From assembly GCA_025558075.1 (NCBI GenBank), contig JAHLKF010000013.1, positions 62,001 to 126,000 on the forward strand: DNA of 64,000 nucleotides, given 5' to 3'. Positions 46,493-61,332 of this stretch are shown one piece after another. This DNA is from Gaertneriomyces semiglobifer. Lineage: Eukaryota > Chytridiomycota > Chytridiomycetes > Spizellomycetales > Spizellomycetaceae. A program made the position numbers and the translations under genes. How positions within the stretch are numbered: the first letter of the stretch is position 1; each line of letters starts with the position of its first letter. The notes under the pieces were generated by a model. The model worked only from the letters and a program-made list of their open reading frames with translations, made no database searches and was not told the origin of the DNA.

Positions 46493-47036
46493 GGACACTA
46501 AGGACACATGTCCCTACGCGGATAAAGGTTACATTTTGGGAGTGGGCTGAGGCAGTTTCGCAAAAAGAGCTGTCCGTTTTAATGTGTATATATGAACTAG
46601 GATTATGTAGATCCGTGTGAGTTTTGGAAGTATAAATGTGAACAAAGTTATAAGTGGTGAAAGTAATATGACCCAACGTGGGGCGAAGCGATTGTGTGGG
46701 GCAGTGAGAAATTCCATTTTTTCCTTTTTTCTCAAGGCTTGGAATGCCCGACGCTGTTGTTACTGAATTCTGCAGCTGCGATAGCTGCAATAGACGAGAT
46801 GAACGACTAATAAACAAACGCAGCGTTCGATCCTAACGCGGTAGTTCGCAGTTGTGGGCGAGTTGCTTAGTCATGACTATCGGATGAGTCAGACAGCGCA
46901 GTGCTCTTCCCCCACGCGTAGTAATATTAATACCGATGAAGGTTCATGTTCACAGCGTTTATATAAAGCTAGAGGGACGTCCTCGAACAGGGTCTTGACT
47001 TAGAAAACACGCAGAAGCGGACCGCACTGGACCACC
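46493..47036. other. Intergenic, GTPBP1-like promoter side
   Basis: 544 nt between two same-strand genes, presumably holding the promoter of the GTPBP1-like gene. A TATA-like run occurs near 46970 (TTTATATAAAG), 65 nt before the next ATG. I see no gene. Confidence 0.4.
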
Positions 47037-49283
<2,247 letters not shown>

Positions 49284-50348
49284 TGCAACACACCTGTTCA
49301 CTCGAAACTGAAAAACTCGTACGAGGAGGCGAATACATGGCACGTATACCCCAGAGTTATGGTAACAGGGAATACGAGGCAGTTGCTCTGACGCAGGTGC
49401 TGTGCTGAGAAAGCAGCTGGACTACGACAGCGCTCATTGCCGGCCCACCGAATCGCCGCAAATATCAACATGTTCGGCAGAGGCGCGGTAGTCTTCATCG
49501 CCTTCCACTATGTTATCTAGCAGAGCAACTGCTTCCCTGAAGGTGCGGCGGACGCCATCACAAGACGTTGTTCTGAGTTTACTCCTCTGCAGGGGAACTG
49601 CTGAATTTCACGCGGCGAGTAAAACGCCGACAAGATATGCACGTGATGGCGATCTGTGAAGAATCACAAGGGGCACATCTACGAGTGAGAGAACGGTACG
49701 CAGCATTGTATATATATAAGGTTGCCGACTTTTTGGAATGAAAAACATAGCTGCTTGTTGCTCTCGTAATGAACTCTCATTCATTAAGGTTGGATATCGA
49801 TGTCTAGACCGTGTAATTGATCACGGTGGATTGCGTGGCTGTGGCACAGTCGTGTGCGAGTTCGCCACAACGGGCGATGGGAATTCGCAGTCACGTGGTC
49901 TATGATTACATATTCCCTATAAATACCGCCGAGGTCGTTTGGTCGCCCCCCCTCCTTTCAATCCACTTCGTCCAGACATCGACGCACCACCACTGACAAG
50001 CGTATCCACAATACTATATACGAATACCCCCTTCCCCGCTGCAAAGAACAGATCAGAGACAGGGAACATTGCAGGCGTGCTCTCGTTAGATTTTATACCA
50101 GGGTCAACTGTCTTTGTTGGTAGTGAGAAGTTTTTGTTTAGAAGCACACGGATTCGAACTGCTGGGTTGTCGATTCCGTCGTTGGCCGATTGTGGTTTAG
50201 TGAAGTGCTTGTGATTTTACGGACGAAAAGTGTCTTCAAAGCCTATTGGTTGCATTCTGGGGCAGGTCCCAAGTGACACGCAGCGTACATAAAGACCTCC
50301 GTCACTGCTGTCTCTGGCTTATTTGCGTTCGAAACCGCACATAACACT
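49284..50348. other. Long intergenic region upstream of TBP
   Basis: 1,065 nt. An alternating TA run lies near 49707-49720. Overlapping frames on both strands between 49917 and 50214 start with TTG or lack context, and I cannot support a gene. A sequence near 50146-50156 resembles a tRNA B box on the minus strand but cannot form a T stem. Confidence 0.4.
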
Positions 50349-51523
50349 ATGGCTACTCAAATGACCGTTCCCGGACCCTCTGCCGACACGTTTGCTCCAG
50401 TAGGAGCGAACGCTGTCAAAGAAGCTGGATCAGGAATTACTCCCACTTTGCAGTGAGTGTCTCCAAACTGGCCTCGTTTCTCCTCATTGTTGGGAATGGG
50501 TGGTTACGAGGGGTTGGAGGTCCCTGACAATCCGGCGGGCTTTGGCTCCTTGTTTGTGCCGGAGGGCTGGACGGACATTTTACCGGGTAGAAATTTCTGT
50601 GCGAAGTGGGGCTTCTTTTGGAAAGATTTTCCCCGAATGAGTCTCATTTGGATGTAGGCGTACGGGGGAGCATTAGTATAGGTCTTACTTTTTATGTACA
50701 AACATACTAATCCTTTGCTTGCTTTGCTACGTCGCTCCAAAGAAACATTGTTGCGACAGTCAACCTTGATTGCCGACTCGATCTGAAAACCATTGCCCTC
50801 CATGCCCGTAACGCCGAATACAACCCAAAGGTATGTGACATCAGCTAAACTTACTGTAGGGAGTAGGTGCTAAAGAGGCATGTCCTTGCGCACCACTAGC
50901 GTTTCGCTGCAGTTATCATGCGTATTCGTGACCCCAAGACAACCGCCCTCATATTTGCTTCCGGTAAAATGGTCGTAACCGGTGCAAAAAGCGAGGAAAT
51001 GTCCAAGCTGGCGGCAAGGAAATATGCCCGAATTATACAAAAATTGGGGTTCCAAGCCAAGTTCACCGATTTTAAAATTCAGAACATCGTTGGGAGTTGT
51101 GACGTCAAGTTTCCGATTCGGTTAGAGGGGTTAGCGCTGAACCACGGCACTTTCTGCAGTGTACGTTATGCTGAGTTAACTGGTCTTTTGTCACGCACCT
51201 ATTAACAATGCATCTTTATAGTATGAACCGGAGCTCTTCCCGTGAGTAGCGTACGAAGCAGAACAATCGCGAGCCAGTGTACTAACATTGTTTCAGCGGT
51301 TTGATTTATCGAATGGTGAAGCCGAAAATTGTCTTACTGATCTTCGTCTCGGGCAAAATCGTCTTGACGGGTGCAAAAGTACGACAAGAGATCTACTCTG
51401 CATTTGAGTCCATTTACCCTGTATTGACTGGTAAGTCGACCCGCGTCATCATGGTTGGAGCAACAAAGAGTGCCTATTTTTTGTTCATCGGTTTTCTGTG
51501 CTTCAGAATTCCGCAAGCCTTGA
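50349..51523 (+). CDS. TBP: TATA-box-binding protein
   Basis: General transcription factor used by all three nuclear polymerases. Six exons: 50349-50452, 50743-50830, 50900-51160, 51222-51241, 51297-51430 and 51507-51523; total 207 aa. The short variable N-terminus is followed by the saddle: [57 protein letters not shown], then the second repeat from [40 protein letters not shown] and [13 protein letters not shown]. It ends VLTEFRKP. Exon 4 is only 20 nt and exon 6 only 17 nt. Intron 1 is 290 nt, far longer than its neighbours. All conserved DNA-contact phenylalanine positions that I can judge are present. Confidence 0.95.
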
Positions 51524-51725
51524 TTTTGCGGTACCTCTATTTATTCAAAACATATATCAATATCTGGCGATCATTGATGGTTCGCCAGCCAAGTACTCAG
51601 TGTTGTGTTTCTGGGAGCACTGGGTTGTATAATAGTTCCGATTTTGAAAAAAATGAAATAAATTTTAAATTGCTCTCATGTGGGTTGGATCATATATTGA
51701 CTTTCACGTAAACAACCAACATCGA

Positions 51726-54700
51726 CTATTGCCGCAACACGCCGATCATTGTCTCATTCATGAGTTTCGTGCTTTTCCCGTCTTTCAGGATGATGTCTGC
51801 ACCATCCCGACTGAACACTTGCCCAACAAAGCCAGCGTCCTTCCCTGACAAAACAACAGCCGTGACACCAACACTCGTGGGTCGCACAGGCTCAAGCGAA
51901 GACATGGACACCGAGAACGTGTTACCATCATCCGTCTGGACTTGTGCGGTGCGCGCAGCCTTCTCAACAGAAGTAATCACACCACGAACATTGGCACGTG
52001 ATTTGACGGTGACCTCTAGACGTTCTGGATACGTGGGCTCTTCAGGAGCAGTAAAGCGTTTCGGAGATGCGTCCAACCTATATAAGGAGCAATCAGTAAA
52101 CCCTATTCAATCACGGTGCAAAAACAAAAAAGTATCGACATACATGGAAAAACCGGGTGTCTTGCTCCCAGCATCCCAAGCTGGTGTTTTGCTGCCCGCA
52201 TTCCATGCAGGTGTTCTGCCGCCACCATGTGCAGGTGTTCTGCTGCCGGCGTCCCATGCAGGCGTCCTTCCTCCCGCTCCATATGCTGGAGTTCTGCTGC
52301 TGGCATCCCACGCTGGTGTTCTTCCACCTGCGCCATACGCTGGTGTCCGGCTACTGGCATCCCAAGCAGGAGTTCTTCCACCATCGCCATATCGACCGCC
52401 TGGAGTGAATGCGCCAGCACGATGTATCGGAGTCTTGCCAACTGCGTATGGGCTGCTGAAATCGTCGTACTGAGCCGGCTGCGATTGGCTGAAAACGGGT
52501 CCATTCTCGCCTTGAACGATCAGCTTCGTCCGATCAACTGTTATGATTTTGTTATTTGTGTGTAGTTCAACCCGCGCAGTTTCGTTGACAATTTCTTTTA
52601 CGATGCCAACGTATCCCTTGTACGGTCCCCACGTAATTGTGACAGACTTTGATAAAAGCGGGTCTCGGTGACCTCGACCACGCCCTCCTCCACGACCGCC
52701 ACCGTAACCCCCACCGAAGCCACCACGCGGACCTGATGAACCAGCAAAAGATCGCGCTCCAAACGATTGCTGTAAACCGCCATTTGCTGGGGCGCCGATG
52801 ACGGTGACATTGAATGCCTTTGCGACTATCACGCCTCCGCTTTCTACCAATTCCTTGCACTTCACAAAAACGAACTGTCGATATATATGAAGCACAGTTC
52901 CGCGAGTCCTGCGATCTGGGTGATTAGGATCCAGCACGTCCACAGTTGTCCCACTGCTCAAAGTGTTCCCATTGGCATCTTGCGTCATGGCGTTGCTGGA
53001 GTCGCGCTTAGATCTGATTTGCTGTGGCCGGATGCGTTGAATTTGGCCAAACTGAGTTATTATCGTGACCATATCCTTCTCAGCTTTGGTGACAACACCG
53101 ACAACATCAGTCAAGAACACCAAATCTCCTGCATTGTACGGGCTAACTGGGGCAGCCGTCGTTGTCCCATCTGCTGCTGCTCTCAAGTCCTTTGAAAAGA
53201 CCTCAATTGGCTTGAGTTGACTGTCGGAGAGCAAGGTTACGATATTATCCTTCACGGTCATGATCATACCAGTCTCATCCTTATGTAACCCATTTACCAC
53301 ACGAACGTGGTCCCCCTGGCTGAATCTTTTGCGCAACTCATTGGCAGCAACAGTGATCGATCTCAAAGTAGGATCCAAAGATCTGTCCGGTTGAATGGTG
53401 ACAATATCACCGGATATTGTATGGACGGTACCGTAAATACCAATCATGGCGCCGTTGGCGACCTCCACGCTCTCGCCAATGTTGAAATCATCACCTGTCG
53501 CATTTCTTTGAGAAGCCAGATTTTCCAAATCACGCTGGTCCTCCGTGACAGCGCCCCCCGAAAACATCTGGATTTCATCCAGCGTGGGTTGTACATTCTC
53601 AATTTCCAAAGATGTTATTTTGAAGGGCTTCTCAAGATAACCTTTGGGGTCAAAGTAGTCTCCGCTGTAAATGTAATATCCTTGTTCTTTGCGCACTTCT
53701 CCTTTGAAGTCCATAGGATTGAAAAGGCGTGCAGGTGGACGCGCTTCGCCCTTTTTTCTCTTCTGGCCGAACGGGACCTTTGGTGTATCGCGTGGATCTA
53801 AGCGGGGCACAAACTTACAAGTCACCTCTTCTCCGTTTTCATTAACGTCCAAAATTTGTCCTAAATCGCCGGCGTATTTGCCCTTTTTCGCTCTCACCCA
53901 CTGATTTGGCCGCAGTTCTCGATCCTTCGTTTTTATGCTCAAACAGTCTACCATCTCGTCGACCGGAACTAGGCGCAACTTGTTGTTAAGGAAGACATGG
54001 TTGATACCGTCCAGCGCCTGTAGTACGTGTGCCTGAGTTCGAGACTCTACGTAAATGTATCCTTTCAACGTATCGCGGGCAAACGCGGAATAGATTTGCA
54101 GCGGGTTTTTCGTATGCTCACGGTCAAAGAATCGTCGCATGATGGTCATGACCACATCGCGCTCTTTGCCTTCTCTTACTTTACATAACCAAAGTTTCGG
54201 ATCTTCCACGGAGGGCATGAGCATACTCTGCGGGATATGTTCCATATCACCACGATACGTGAGGCTCTCGGAACGACCATAACGTTCTTTCATTCGCTCG
54301 GCAATTTCTTCCGCATCCATTTCAACATCTTCCTCTCGCCTTCGGTCTAGTTCACGATGTGCCCTGGTATCCAACATTTTCTGAACCTCTTCCAGTTCAT
54401 CTTCTCTGTCCTCCACAAATTCACCATCTTCATCTTCATCCTCTTCCTCTTCTTCGTCATCAACAGTGGCTTCCATTTCGATGAAGGGATTTAGGGGACG
54501 GCGTTTCTTTCGCTTTGGTTGGTCCTCGTCATCCTCGTCATCCTCTTCCTCGTCTTCATCTTCATCATCATCATCATAACGACGGCGGCGGCCTTCCTCC
54601 TCCTCCTCATCGTCATCTTCACCATTTTCCTCTTGCCGAGATGGCTTTTGCGCTTTTCCGGGGGAGTCGGCTGGTGCGGCTTCATCCTCTTCCTCATTGT

Positions 54701-54869
54701 CGTGATCAGCATCAGCATCGGCATCCGGATCGGCATCAGCATCCACATCGGCGTCCGCATCGGCATCTGCATCCGCATCAATCTCAGCCTCCGCATCGCT
54801 ATTAAGGCCGTGGTCCATTACATCCTGATGCTTTGTAATCTCGTCCTCCAACTCGTTATCACTAGACAT
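51726..54869 (-). CDS. SPT5: Transcription elongation factor Spt5
   Basis: Large subunit of DSIF with Spt4, bound to RNA polymerase II during elongation. Exons 54869-52144 and 52077-51726 (66-nt intron) give 1025 aa. An acidic N-terminus with an Asp-Ala repeat precedes the NGN domain (from about residue 225, DPKLWLCKVREGKERDVVM). Several KOW domains follow, with entries such as PNQWVRAKKGKYAGDLGQI, GESVEVANGAMIGIYGTV and GDHVRVVNGLHKDETGMI. A Gly-rich RGG-like segment precedes KSVTITWGPYKGYVGIVKE. The C-terminal repeat region consists of TPAWDASSR- and TPAYGAGGR-type nonamers, the CTR phosphorylated by Cdk9/Bur1. A final KOW-like domain lies after it. It ends tail-to-tail with TBP. Confidence 0.94.
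52150..52430 (-). repeat. Spt5 CTR nonamer tandem repeat
   Basis: Imperfect tandem repeat with a 27-nt unit and, in part, a 54-nt higher-order unit. It encodes alternating RTPAWDASS/RTPAYGAGG nonamers that change to RTPAWNAGS and KTPAWDAGS toward the C-terminal end. Confidence 0.85.
54700..54795 (-). repeat. GAT/GCN repeat encoding Asp-Ala run
   Basis: Hexanucleotide-like repeat encoding alternating Asp and Ala (ADADADADADVDADAD) in the acidic N-terminus of Spt5. Likely variable in length between strains. Confidence 0.75.
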
Positions 54870-55289
54870 GGTCGGTTGCTATTACGGGGTACGACCAGCT
54901 GTATCTTCCCACGCTGCCAATTTGCCGTGCTTTCTCGGTCCGGCGGGTGTGCAAACACGGACAAGGATGGCAGTAGCACTCTCTGTTGAGCAACTCAGCG
55001 GTGATGCGGTCTTCTTCTATCGCGCTACAGACCCGAATGACCCGATTCTGTTGTAGAGGCGCCTGGTCCTCTCTAGACGTGCATTCAATCGCTGACTGCT
55101 CAGTAGAAACTGTCGAGTTGACCGAGGAGCCTCGTTCGGCGAACTGTTGTGATCACGTGACAATAGTTATTGATTACGATGAGTCATTGGAAACACGTCG
55201 AGCGACTTTCCGAAATTTTAAATGCGAACTACTTTCTTCTTTGGCACGATTCAGGGTTACAAGTGCTGTGCAATTCAAGAACAGCTGCT
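54870..55289. other. Divergent promoter region
   Basis: 420 nt between SPT5 and ERV1 starts. The ERV1 frame stays open back to an ATG at 55179, so part of this could code for an extended N-terminus; otherwise nothing is seen. Confidence 0.4.
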
Positions 55290-55898
55290 ATGACGATAGA
55301 GGAGGCAGCTTCGAAAGGGTCTGCTGCGAAGGCGAAACCGTGTGGAGTCTGTTTTGATTTCAAGACGCTCCGGCGAAAACAAGCCAAGGAATACAAGAAG
55401 GAACACCATAAGGAATCAGCATCCGAAGCTTCATCGTCTCAACGGACAGCTGGTGCCACAGCTGCATTGGGTGCTGGTATGGCTGGAGCAGGAGCAAGTG
55501 TGAGTTCTGAGGAGCGCGCGGATGCATACACACCGTTTCCTTGTCCACCGGATTCGGGAGAGCTGGGGAGGTCAAGTTGGACATTTCTGCACACAATGGC
55601 CGCATATTACCCAGAGAATCCCTCCACGGAGCATCAAGATTCGATGAAAGCGTTTGTCAATGCGCTAGGCCACTTTTACCCATGTGGATATTGCGCAAGT
55701 CATTTACGGAAGGAAACGAAACGTGATCCCCCGGATGTCTCTTCAAATTGGAATCTATCCCAGTGGTTCTGTAGAATTCACAACAATGTCAATAGACGCC
55801 AGGGAAAACCGGAGTTTGACTGCTCGAAAGTCTTCGAGCGGTGGAGAGATGGGTCACCGGGATCAGATTGCTTCCCAGATATTGTTACCGATGATTAG
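55290..55898 (+). CDS. ERV1: FAD-linked sulfhydryl oxidase Erv1/ALR
   Basis: Intermembrane-space thiol oxidase that re-oxidises Mia40 and passes electrons to cytochrome c. 202 aa from the ATG at 55290. The N-terminal shuttle pair KPCGVC lies at residues 18-21. The FAD-binding helical core follows with LGRSSWTFLHTMAAYYPENPS, the active-site pair YPCGYC, the FAD-contact segment SQWFCRIHNNVNRRQGKPEF, and the structural cysteine pair CSKVFERWRDGSPGSDC. An Ala/Gly/Ser-rich linker separates the shuttle arm from the core. An upstream in-frame ATG at 55179 would add 37 residues; the chosen start fits the usual short lead before the first CxxC. Intronless. Confidence 0.92.
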   Translation: MTIEEAASKGSAAKAKPCGVCFDFKTLRRKQAKEYKKEHHKESASEASSSQRTAGATAALGAGMAGAGASVSSEERADAYTPFPCPPDSGELGRSSWTFLHTMAAYYPENPSTEHQDSMKAFVNALGHFYPCGYCASHLRKETKRDPPDVSSNWNLSQWFCRIHNNVNRRQGKPEFDCSKVFERWRDGSPGSDCFPDIVTDD

Positions 55899-56112
55899 TT
55901 GTAGTATGGAGATACCGCAAACGAGCTAGACAAGAAGTAACTTCGTAGAACATTTTTATCAGTTTAAACATATTGTACGTATTTAGCACCAGCATGAGGC
56001 GGTCGAGATCCATCGGTGCCGCAATTAACACTCTGATGTCCATTACTAAATATCATTCTTTTATTTACAAGAGAGCGACCAATGAATTTTACAGAAAGGT
56101 GCAATATCCTCT

Positions 56113-59100
56113 TTACAACCCAATGTCATCTAAAACGTTGCCCATAACAGAGGGGCCTCGCTTTCGCAAGGCTTTAACCTGCATGGTGGTTTTGCCTGTG
56201 CGTACTACTTTGGTCGGTGGGGAATCCGTTCGGGTGTCTGGTGCTGAGACTTCATCAGCGCTGGGAAATTGGTGTAGCAAATGCGCTTCGGACGGCAACC
56301 GAAATATCTGCAGAAGCCAAAAAATGAAAGGATTTAGAACGCGGTTGATGTATGGCAACACAGTTAAAGCAAGGTACGAACCCAACATTTTTCCTCTACA
56401 ATGTGGAGAAATTCTGAGAATAATGGGTCTCCTTGTAGAGTCGACTGTGAGCCAAAGATGACCAGCTTGCGCTTCGCTCGAGTAAAGGCCACGTTAATCC
56501 GACGCCAGTCTTTCAAGAGCGCCCCCACATTCCCGCTTGCATTCGACCTGACGAGAGACACTAGGACACAATCCTTGTCACTCCCTTGGAACTTGTCCAC
56601 GGTCTGAATCGCGATCCCGGATCGATGTTTCAGCAGGCGATTTATTATTCTTAGCTGAGATCTATAGGGCGAGATCACACCCAGTGCTGTCTCCTCAACT
56701 CCCGCGTAAATCAAGGCTTCCACAGTTTGGTGTACGAGTGCAGCCTCCACCTCGTTCTGGACGAGGTCGCCTGGTCGAGATTCTGCTGCCGGGACGCTGT
56801 CGGTGTTGACAAACACAACTTTACGGTTAGGCTCTATCAGTTGCCTTAACCAGCAATTATCCGTTCCCGTGCACAATGGCCTGCTCGACGTATCCAGTAA
56901 CATGGCGCCGTACGAGTGAAACTGGCGCACACCCTGGTCAAGAAGAGGGACATTCAAACTTGACCTCGCCACCTCCGCGGAACCACATTTCAGTCGGTTA
57001 TTATATACCAAGGTATTTGAGAGTAACATGATATCCAAATTCATCCGGTATTGATGTTCCAGGCTTACCACGGCTTCGGGATGTGCATCACTCAATATTT
57101 GGAAGAGAGACTTTGATAAGCCGTTATCTCTAGCTTCCACATTTCGCACCAGTGGGGGTAACTGGTAATGGTCCCCAACTAAAACGAAGGAACCAGCAAA
57201 GCGCAGTGGCCCAACGCACACCGGCAAAGTGAGCTGCGATGCTTCATCCACGATGCAGTAATCAAACGTTCTCATGGCGAGAAGCATGTGATTGATCCCC
57301 AAACAGGTTGTAGCGACCACCTTCTTGGACGCATAGAATTTCTCGAGCCGTCCCACTGATACCAAATCGTCCCTACTTTCGGCAGTAAAAGGAACAATCT
57401 CCGGATCAATCCTCTGCTCGTGACCCAGGCGAAGGAAATCAACGCCCAGGTCTCTCAATTTCATCAAAATGTTGTCGACCGCCGTGTGGGTGTAAGATGT
57501 CAATAGTACTGTTTTATTTTGCGCGACTAAAGTCTTGATGATATGTGCGATGGTCGTAGTCTTCCCGGTACCAGGCATACCGAGTATAAGCGCGTAATCC
57601 TTAGCAGTAAGGACTTTCTCTACCGCTCGTCTTTGGTCGGCATTGAGCTTGCCATCAAATTCGACAGTCGCACACTCGCGGAAGTAAGGTTGCTCCAAGT
57701 CCACAATGAGTCGACGTCGTTTTTCATCCCCGTTGCACCGGAAAAGCTCCAGAAGATTATTCCTCGCCAGTCCTAAGCCACCGCTGAACTCGTCTTTATC
57801 AATTCGGTATAACGTCGAATCCCCTAATTGTGAAACAGCTAGAGAACAGGTCAGGTCCTCAAAATCATGGTCTGAATCCAATTGGGACAACACGCGCTTC
57901 GGAGGACCGCGTAACCGGCGATTTACAGCAACGGTCACTTTGTCGGGTGCAAGCTCTATAATGACACCCATGGCGAGTGCAATATGACCGTCTTCCGTCG
58001 AAACAATTATCTTATCATTGACGGCGAATTGCAGGTCCATAAAAGACAGTTCACGGCCAGATTCACGATCCGAGGCAATGAATTGGTATCGGAAGCGAGC
58101 CAATCCCGATCTCCCGATGCATGCATCTTTGGAATTTGAAACAATTTTCATGTTGCTGAAGCACCTCTGCAACTTCTCTCGTTCGCGACCTGTCAGAGTC
58201 CAAATCTCGCTGCGAATCTTTTCAATGTCCTTTTCCTCCATAGTGACCAAGGTTTCCCAATGATGAAAGAATTGTAATTGTTCAGTGGTCAGCTGTCCTG
58301 TAAGATCTTCAAACAAACTTCCCATTCCACTAGTTTCCGGGTTCCCATTTTCCATCGCTTTGTGGTATACCGCGCAGGTATCACGAACATAACACCGCTT
58401 GCAACGATGGGCATTTTGCACCATGGGCGGCAGCTTGTCATGCGAGACAAAGTAGCCCGCAAGCTCATTCCTCTTGATAATCATTAACCTGATTTCGTCA
58501 CGAAGTGAAGGAATCTCGCTTAGCTCGCCCGTTTCCAGATAGTACAAATATCCCAACGCCACATCCACATCTAATGGGGCGCCATCAGCATCACATTTGG
58601 AGACGCGGGATTACCAGAAACTCACCGTATCGGTCGTTTAGCAATAGTGTGTACAAGGTCGTCTGTGCTCGATGAGACACCACTGTAGCGTTGCGACCAG
58701 TTTTGAATTCCAACGGAGCAACGACCGTTCGAGGTTTCCCCGTACCTCGGGGCAGCTGGAGCTGAACGGTAGCGTCTACCATGCCCTTGATGCCGTACGC
58801 CGGTGACCATATGCTTTCTTCGATGTCCAGAACCTTGCCGATACGTATGCCCTTCCCGGAGGATACCGGCAGTTTTCTTTGATCGGAAACCTTCCAAGCT
58901 TGGTCCGTGTACTTTGCGGCCCACGCTTGTAAAAGGGGGACTTTAGTCTTCAAGATTTTGATGGCATGATCTTCCGTCTTCCCCATTGCATATATCTGCG
59001 GGACATTGCCGCGCACCAGAAATTCGATTTCTGCGTGTAACCTAGCAGTTGAGAAGTCTCTTTCGGTGAGGGCCGTTTGCCAGAGGCAATGAAGAATGGA

Positions 59101-61332
59101 GCCGTACACCAGGGGCTCAGTGTACTCTCCCGCTGCCTTTACACGTTCTTGTAGAACAATCCTTCGTGAGCATTCGAAGCTCTCGGAAACGTAGGTCGCA
59201 GAAATCAGCGTGTCGGGATGCAAAACAACAAGATTCTTTTGATTATCTACTATGCATCTGTGCAAGAACGGATCAAACTCGCCCATAACGTGGATGTAAT
59301 CACCAACGGCAACATCGGTGTACCACCAATCCTCACGCAAATGTAAATATTTGTCAACAGCCCCAGCGTTATCTTCCAGGCGCAACACTTTCTCGGCATG
59401 TCGCCCACTGGACTCATCCAAGCCACCGTAATATCCATGGTGTAGGTCGCGGACGCGAAAGCGGAGGTAACGCTTATAAGCATGGACGGCCTTCACAAAT
59501 GGTTTTGTTACCGTTTTATTGCTCCTAATGGGTGGCGCGGCGGCAGCAGGCGTAGTGCCTTGCCGCTGACTGAAGTTGACAGTCGCCTCATCGACAGCAC
59601 GAAGAAACTCCATGTCACACTCCGCATCAGGAGCTTCTTGAATCACACCCCCTTCGAGAACCCGTAAAGCATCGTCTAAAAAGGAAGGGTCGTCGAAGTC
59701 ATCAAATCCAAGGTCATCAAAGGGATCCAGCTCTTCTGTACTGTTTGTACTCTTGGATGCGAGTGAATTCGATTTGGCAGGTGACAATAGAAAGCGCTTC
59801 GCTCTCACTGCTGTGCTGAGAGATGAGGGTTGCTCACATGCCTTCGCCCCTGAATCTGCCGCGAGAGAGGACCCACATGAGTCCAGTGAGCTATTTCTGC
59901 ACCTTCGGCTCGTAGCCTGGACAGTGTGGTCACGTAGGTATGCTGGGTCAATGTTCTCCTTCTCGTCATCAAGATATTGATGGCTATTGAAGGCATGGCT
60001 CTTCAGTACCGAAGCTGGCTTACGTGAGTGCTCTGATGTGACAGGCGTGCGCGACATGGATTCCTCTCCACTCTTGGAAATATTTGATTTATCCGCTCCA
60101 ACAATAAGTGACGGAATGACAGGTAAAGAAACAGACCGCTGGAGCTGACGCGGTCTTGGCGAGCCAGAGCCTTTCGCTGATACGGGCACTACAGGGCTTT
60201 TGGCGGGAGGTTTTTCTTCTTGTAGAACAGACTTACATCGAGCAATGAAGTCCCGCAATGTAATGCGGGGATTCGATGAGGATGGTCGGTCAGTAGCAGT
60301 CCAATGCCCCGGTGAATCGTTCCGTTGCCGTTTCGTAAAGGAATTCCCCAAAGGCGACCGCTCAAGATCGCTTGTGCTATAACATCTTTTGAAACCTTTC
60401 GGTGTATGAAGGAAGCTAGGGGATGGCACCATGTCAATCCAGCTTCGGCGACCCGAGGAGCTGTTATCACCCGTAGCCGCCTTAGTCGGGGTAGTTGATG
60501 CGCTGTAGGCGTACCCGCTCACTTCTTTGATTGAGCCTTTGCGCGCGAGAGAATCAGACGGAGGAGAGGCCAACCAGAATATGTTCTCTTCCACAGTACC
60601 CTTCGTTTGTGGGCTGGATTGTTGTGTCAAGGGTGGAAGATCGCTTTCCAAGGAGGCTTGATCCAGATCAACATCCCCTTGGGCAGTCACAGGTTCTGCT
60701 GAAGGTTCATCCACATGCAGTGGCTTTCCTAAGATTTGCTCATGGAACCCGGAATCCGATGGGCGAGGCGGCTTAATGGTGCGTCGTGAAGTAGAGTCGT
60801 CACTTGGAGGCATTGCTCGCAGCTGGGTTGGCCGCGACCGCGTACTAGCACTGTTCCCCTTGTGCGCAATAGATCCAGAACTTAGAGGAGCGGCTACAAC
60901 CTTCCCACTGGTTGAAAGCGTCCCTCTTGGCGTCGCCCGTGCGGGAGCAGCCGTCACGGACCTTGATGTGCGGTCGCTCCGGGTTTGCGATGCGCGGGCC
61001 TGCTCACCGCCGGGTTTGGACTCGGTCACTTGATTATGCTCTCCAAGTGCTCTCTTCACCCGTGGCTTCGTGGATACCTTCACCACTGGCTTAACTTTAG
61101 CTTCTGGGCTCGTGCGGGGAATCACGTTTTCAACGGGTTTGATGGCCCGGCCCCCAGCGATCCCTTCTTGCGGACTTCGGCTTGAAGTTCTTCTCACTTG
61201 CTTTTCTTTCTGTCCGCTGACTGATGCAGGACTAGGCTTCCCACCTGTGGCACATGCCATATACTGAAGTAAACCTCCGTCCTTTCCTGCGTCCGGCTGC
61301 TTGGCGCCGACGGTTGATTTCGCCTTTTTCAT
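56113..61332 (-). CDS. DNA2: DNA replication nuclease/helicase Dna2
   Basis: Fe-S nuclease and superfamily 1B helicase for flap processing and end resection. Exons 61332-58626, 58570-56382 and 56307-56113 give 1696 aa, somewhat longer than yeast Dna2 because of a long disordered N-terminus. The nuclease shows FECSRR (first Fe-S Cys), GSILHCLWQTAL, GMVDATVQ and PLEFKTGR. The remaining Fe-S cysteines are in RCKRCYVRDTC. Helicase motifs: GMPGTGKTTT (I), TSYTHTAVDNIL (Ia), DEASQ (II), VGDHYQLPPLV (III), LEHQYRMN (IV), TVDKFQGSDKDCVLVSLVRSN (V) and NVAFTRAKRKL (VI). The start uses the first ATG (61332); TTG precedes it. The last exon adds a basic tail. It is head-to-head with Gemin2. Confidence 0.94.

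Noticed and set aside
50140..50165. tRNA B-box-like sequence on the minus strand
   Set aside because: Flanking bases cannot pair into a T stem and no A box or acceptor stem is found.
50457..50657. 66-codon plus-strand frame before TBP exon 2
   Set aside because: It lacks a usable start, lies wholly inside TBP intron 1 and carries no family signal.
52116..52565. Repeat-rich plus-strand frames that could suggest a tandem-repeat protein or a CRISPR-like array
   Set aside because: They lie opposite the Spt5 CTR; the repeat has no spacers and is explained by the nonamer codons.
54515..54989. Isoleucine- and His/Pro-rich plus-strand frames opposite the Spt5 N-terminus
   Set aside because: Antisense readings of the Asp/Glu and Asp-Ala repeat codons of SPT5.
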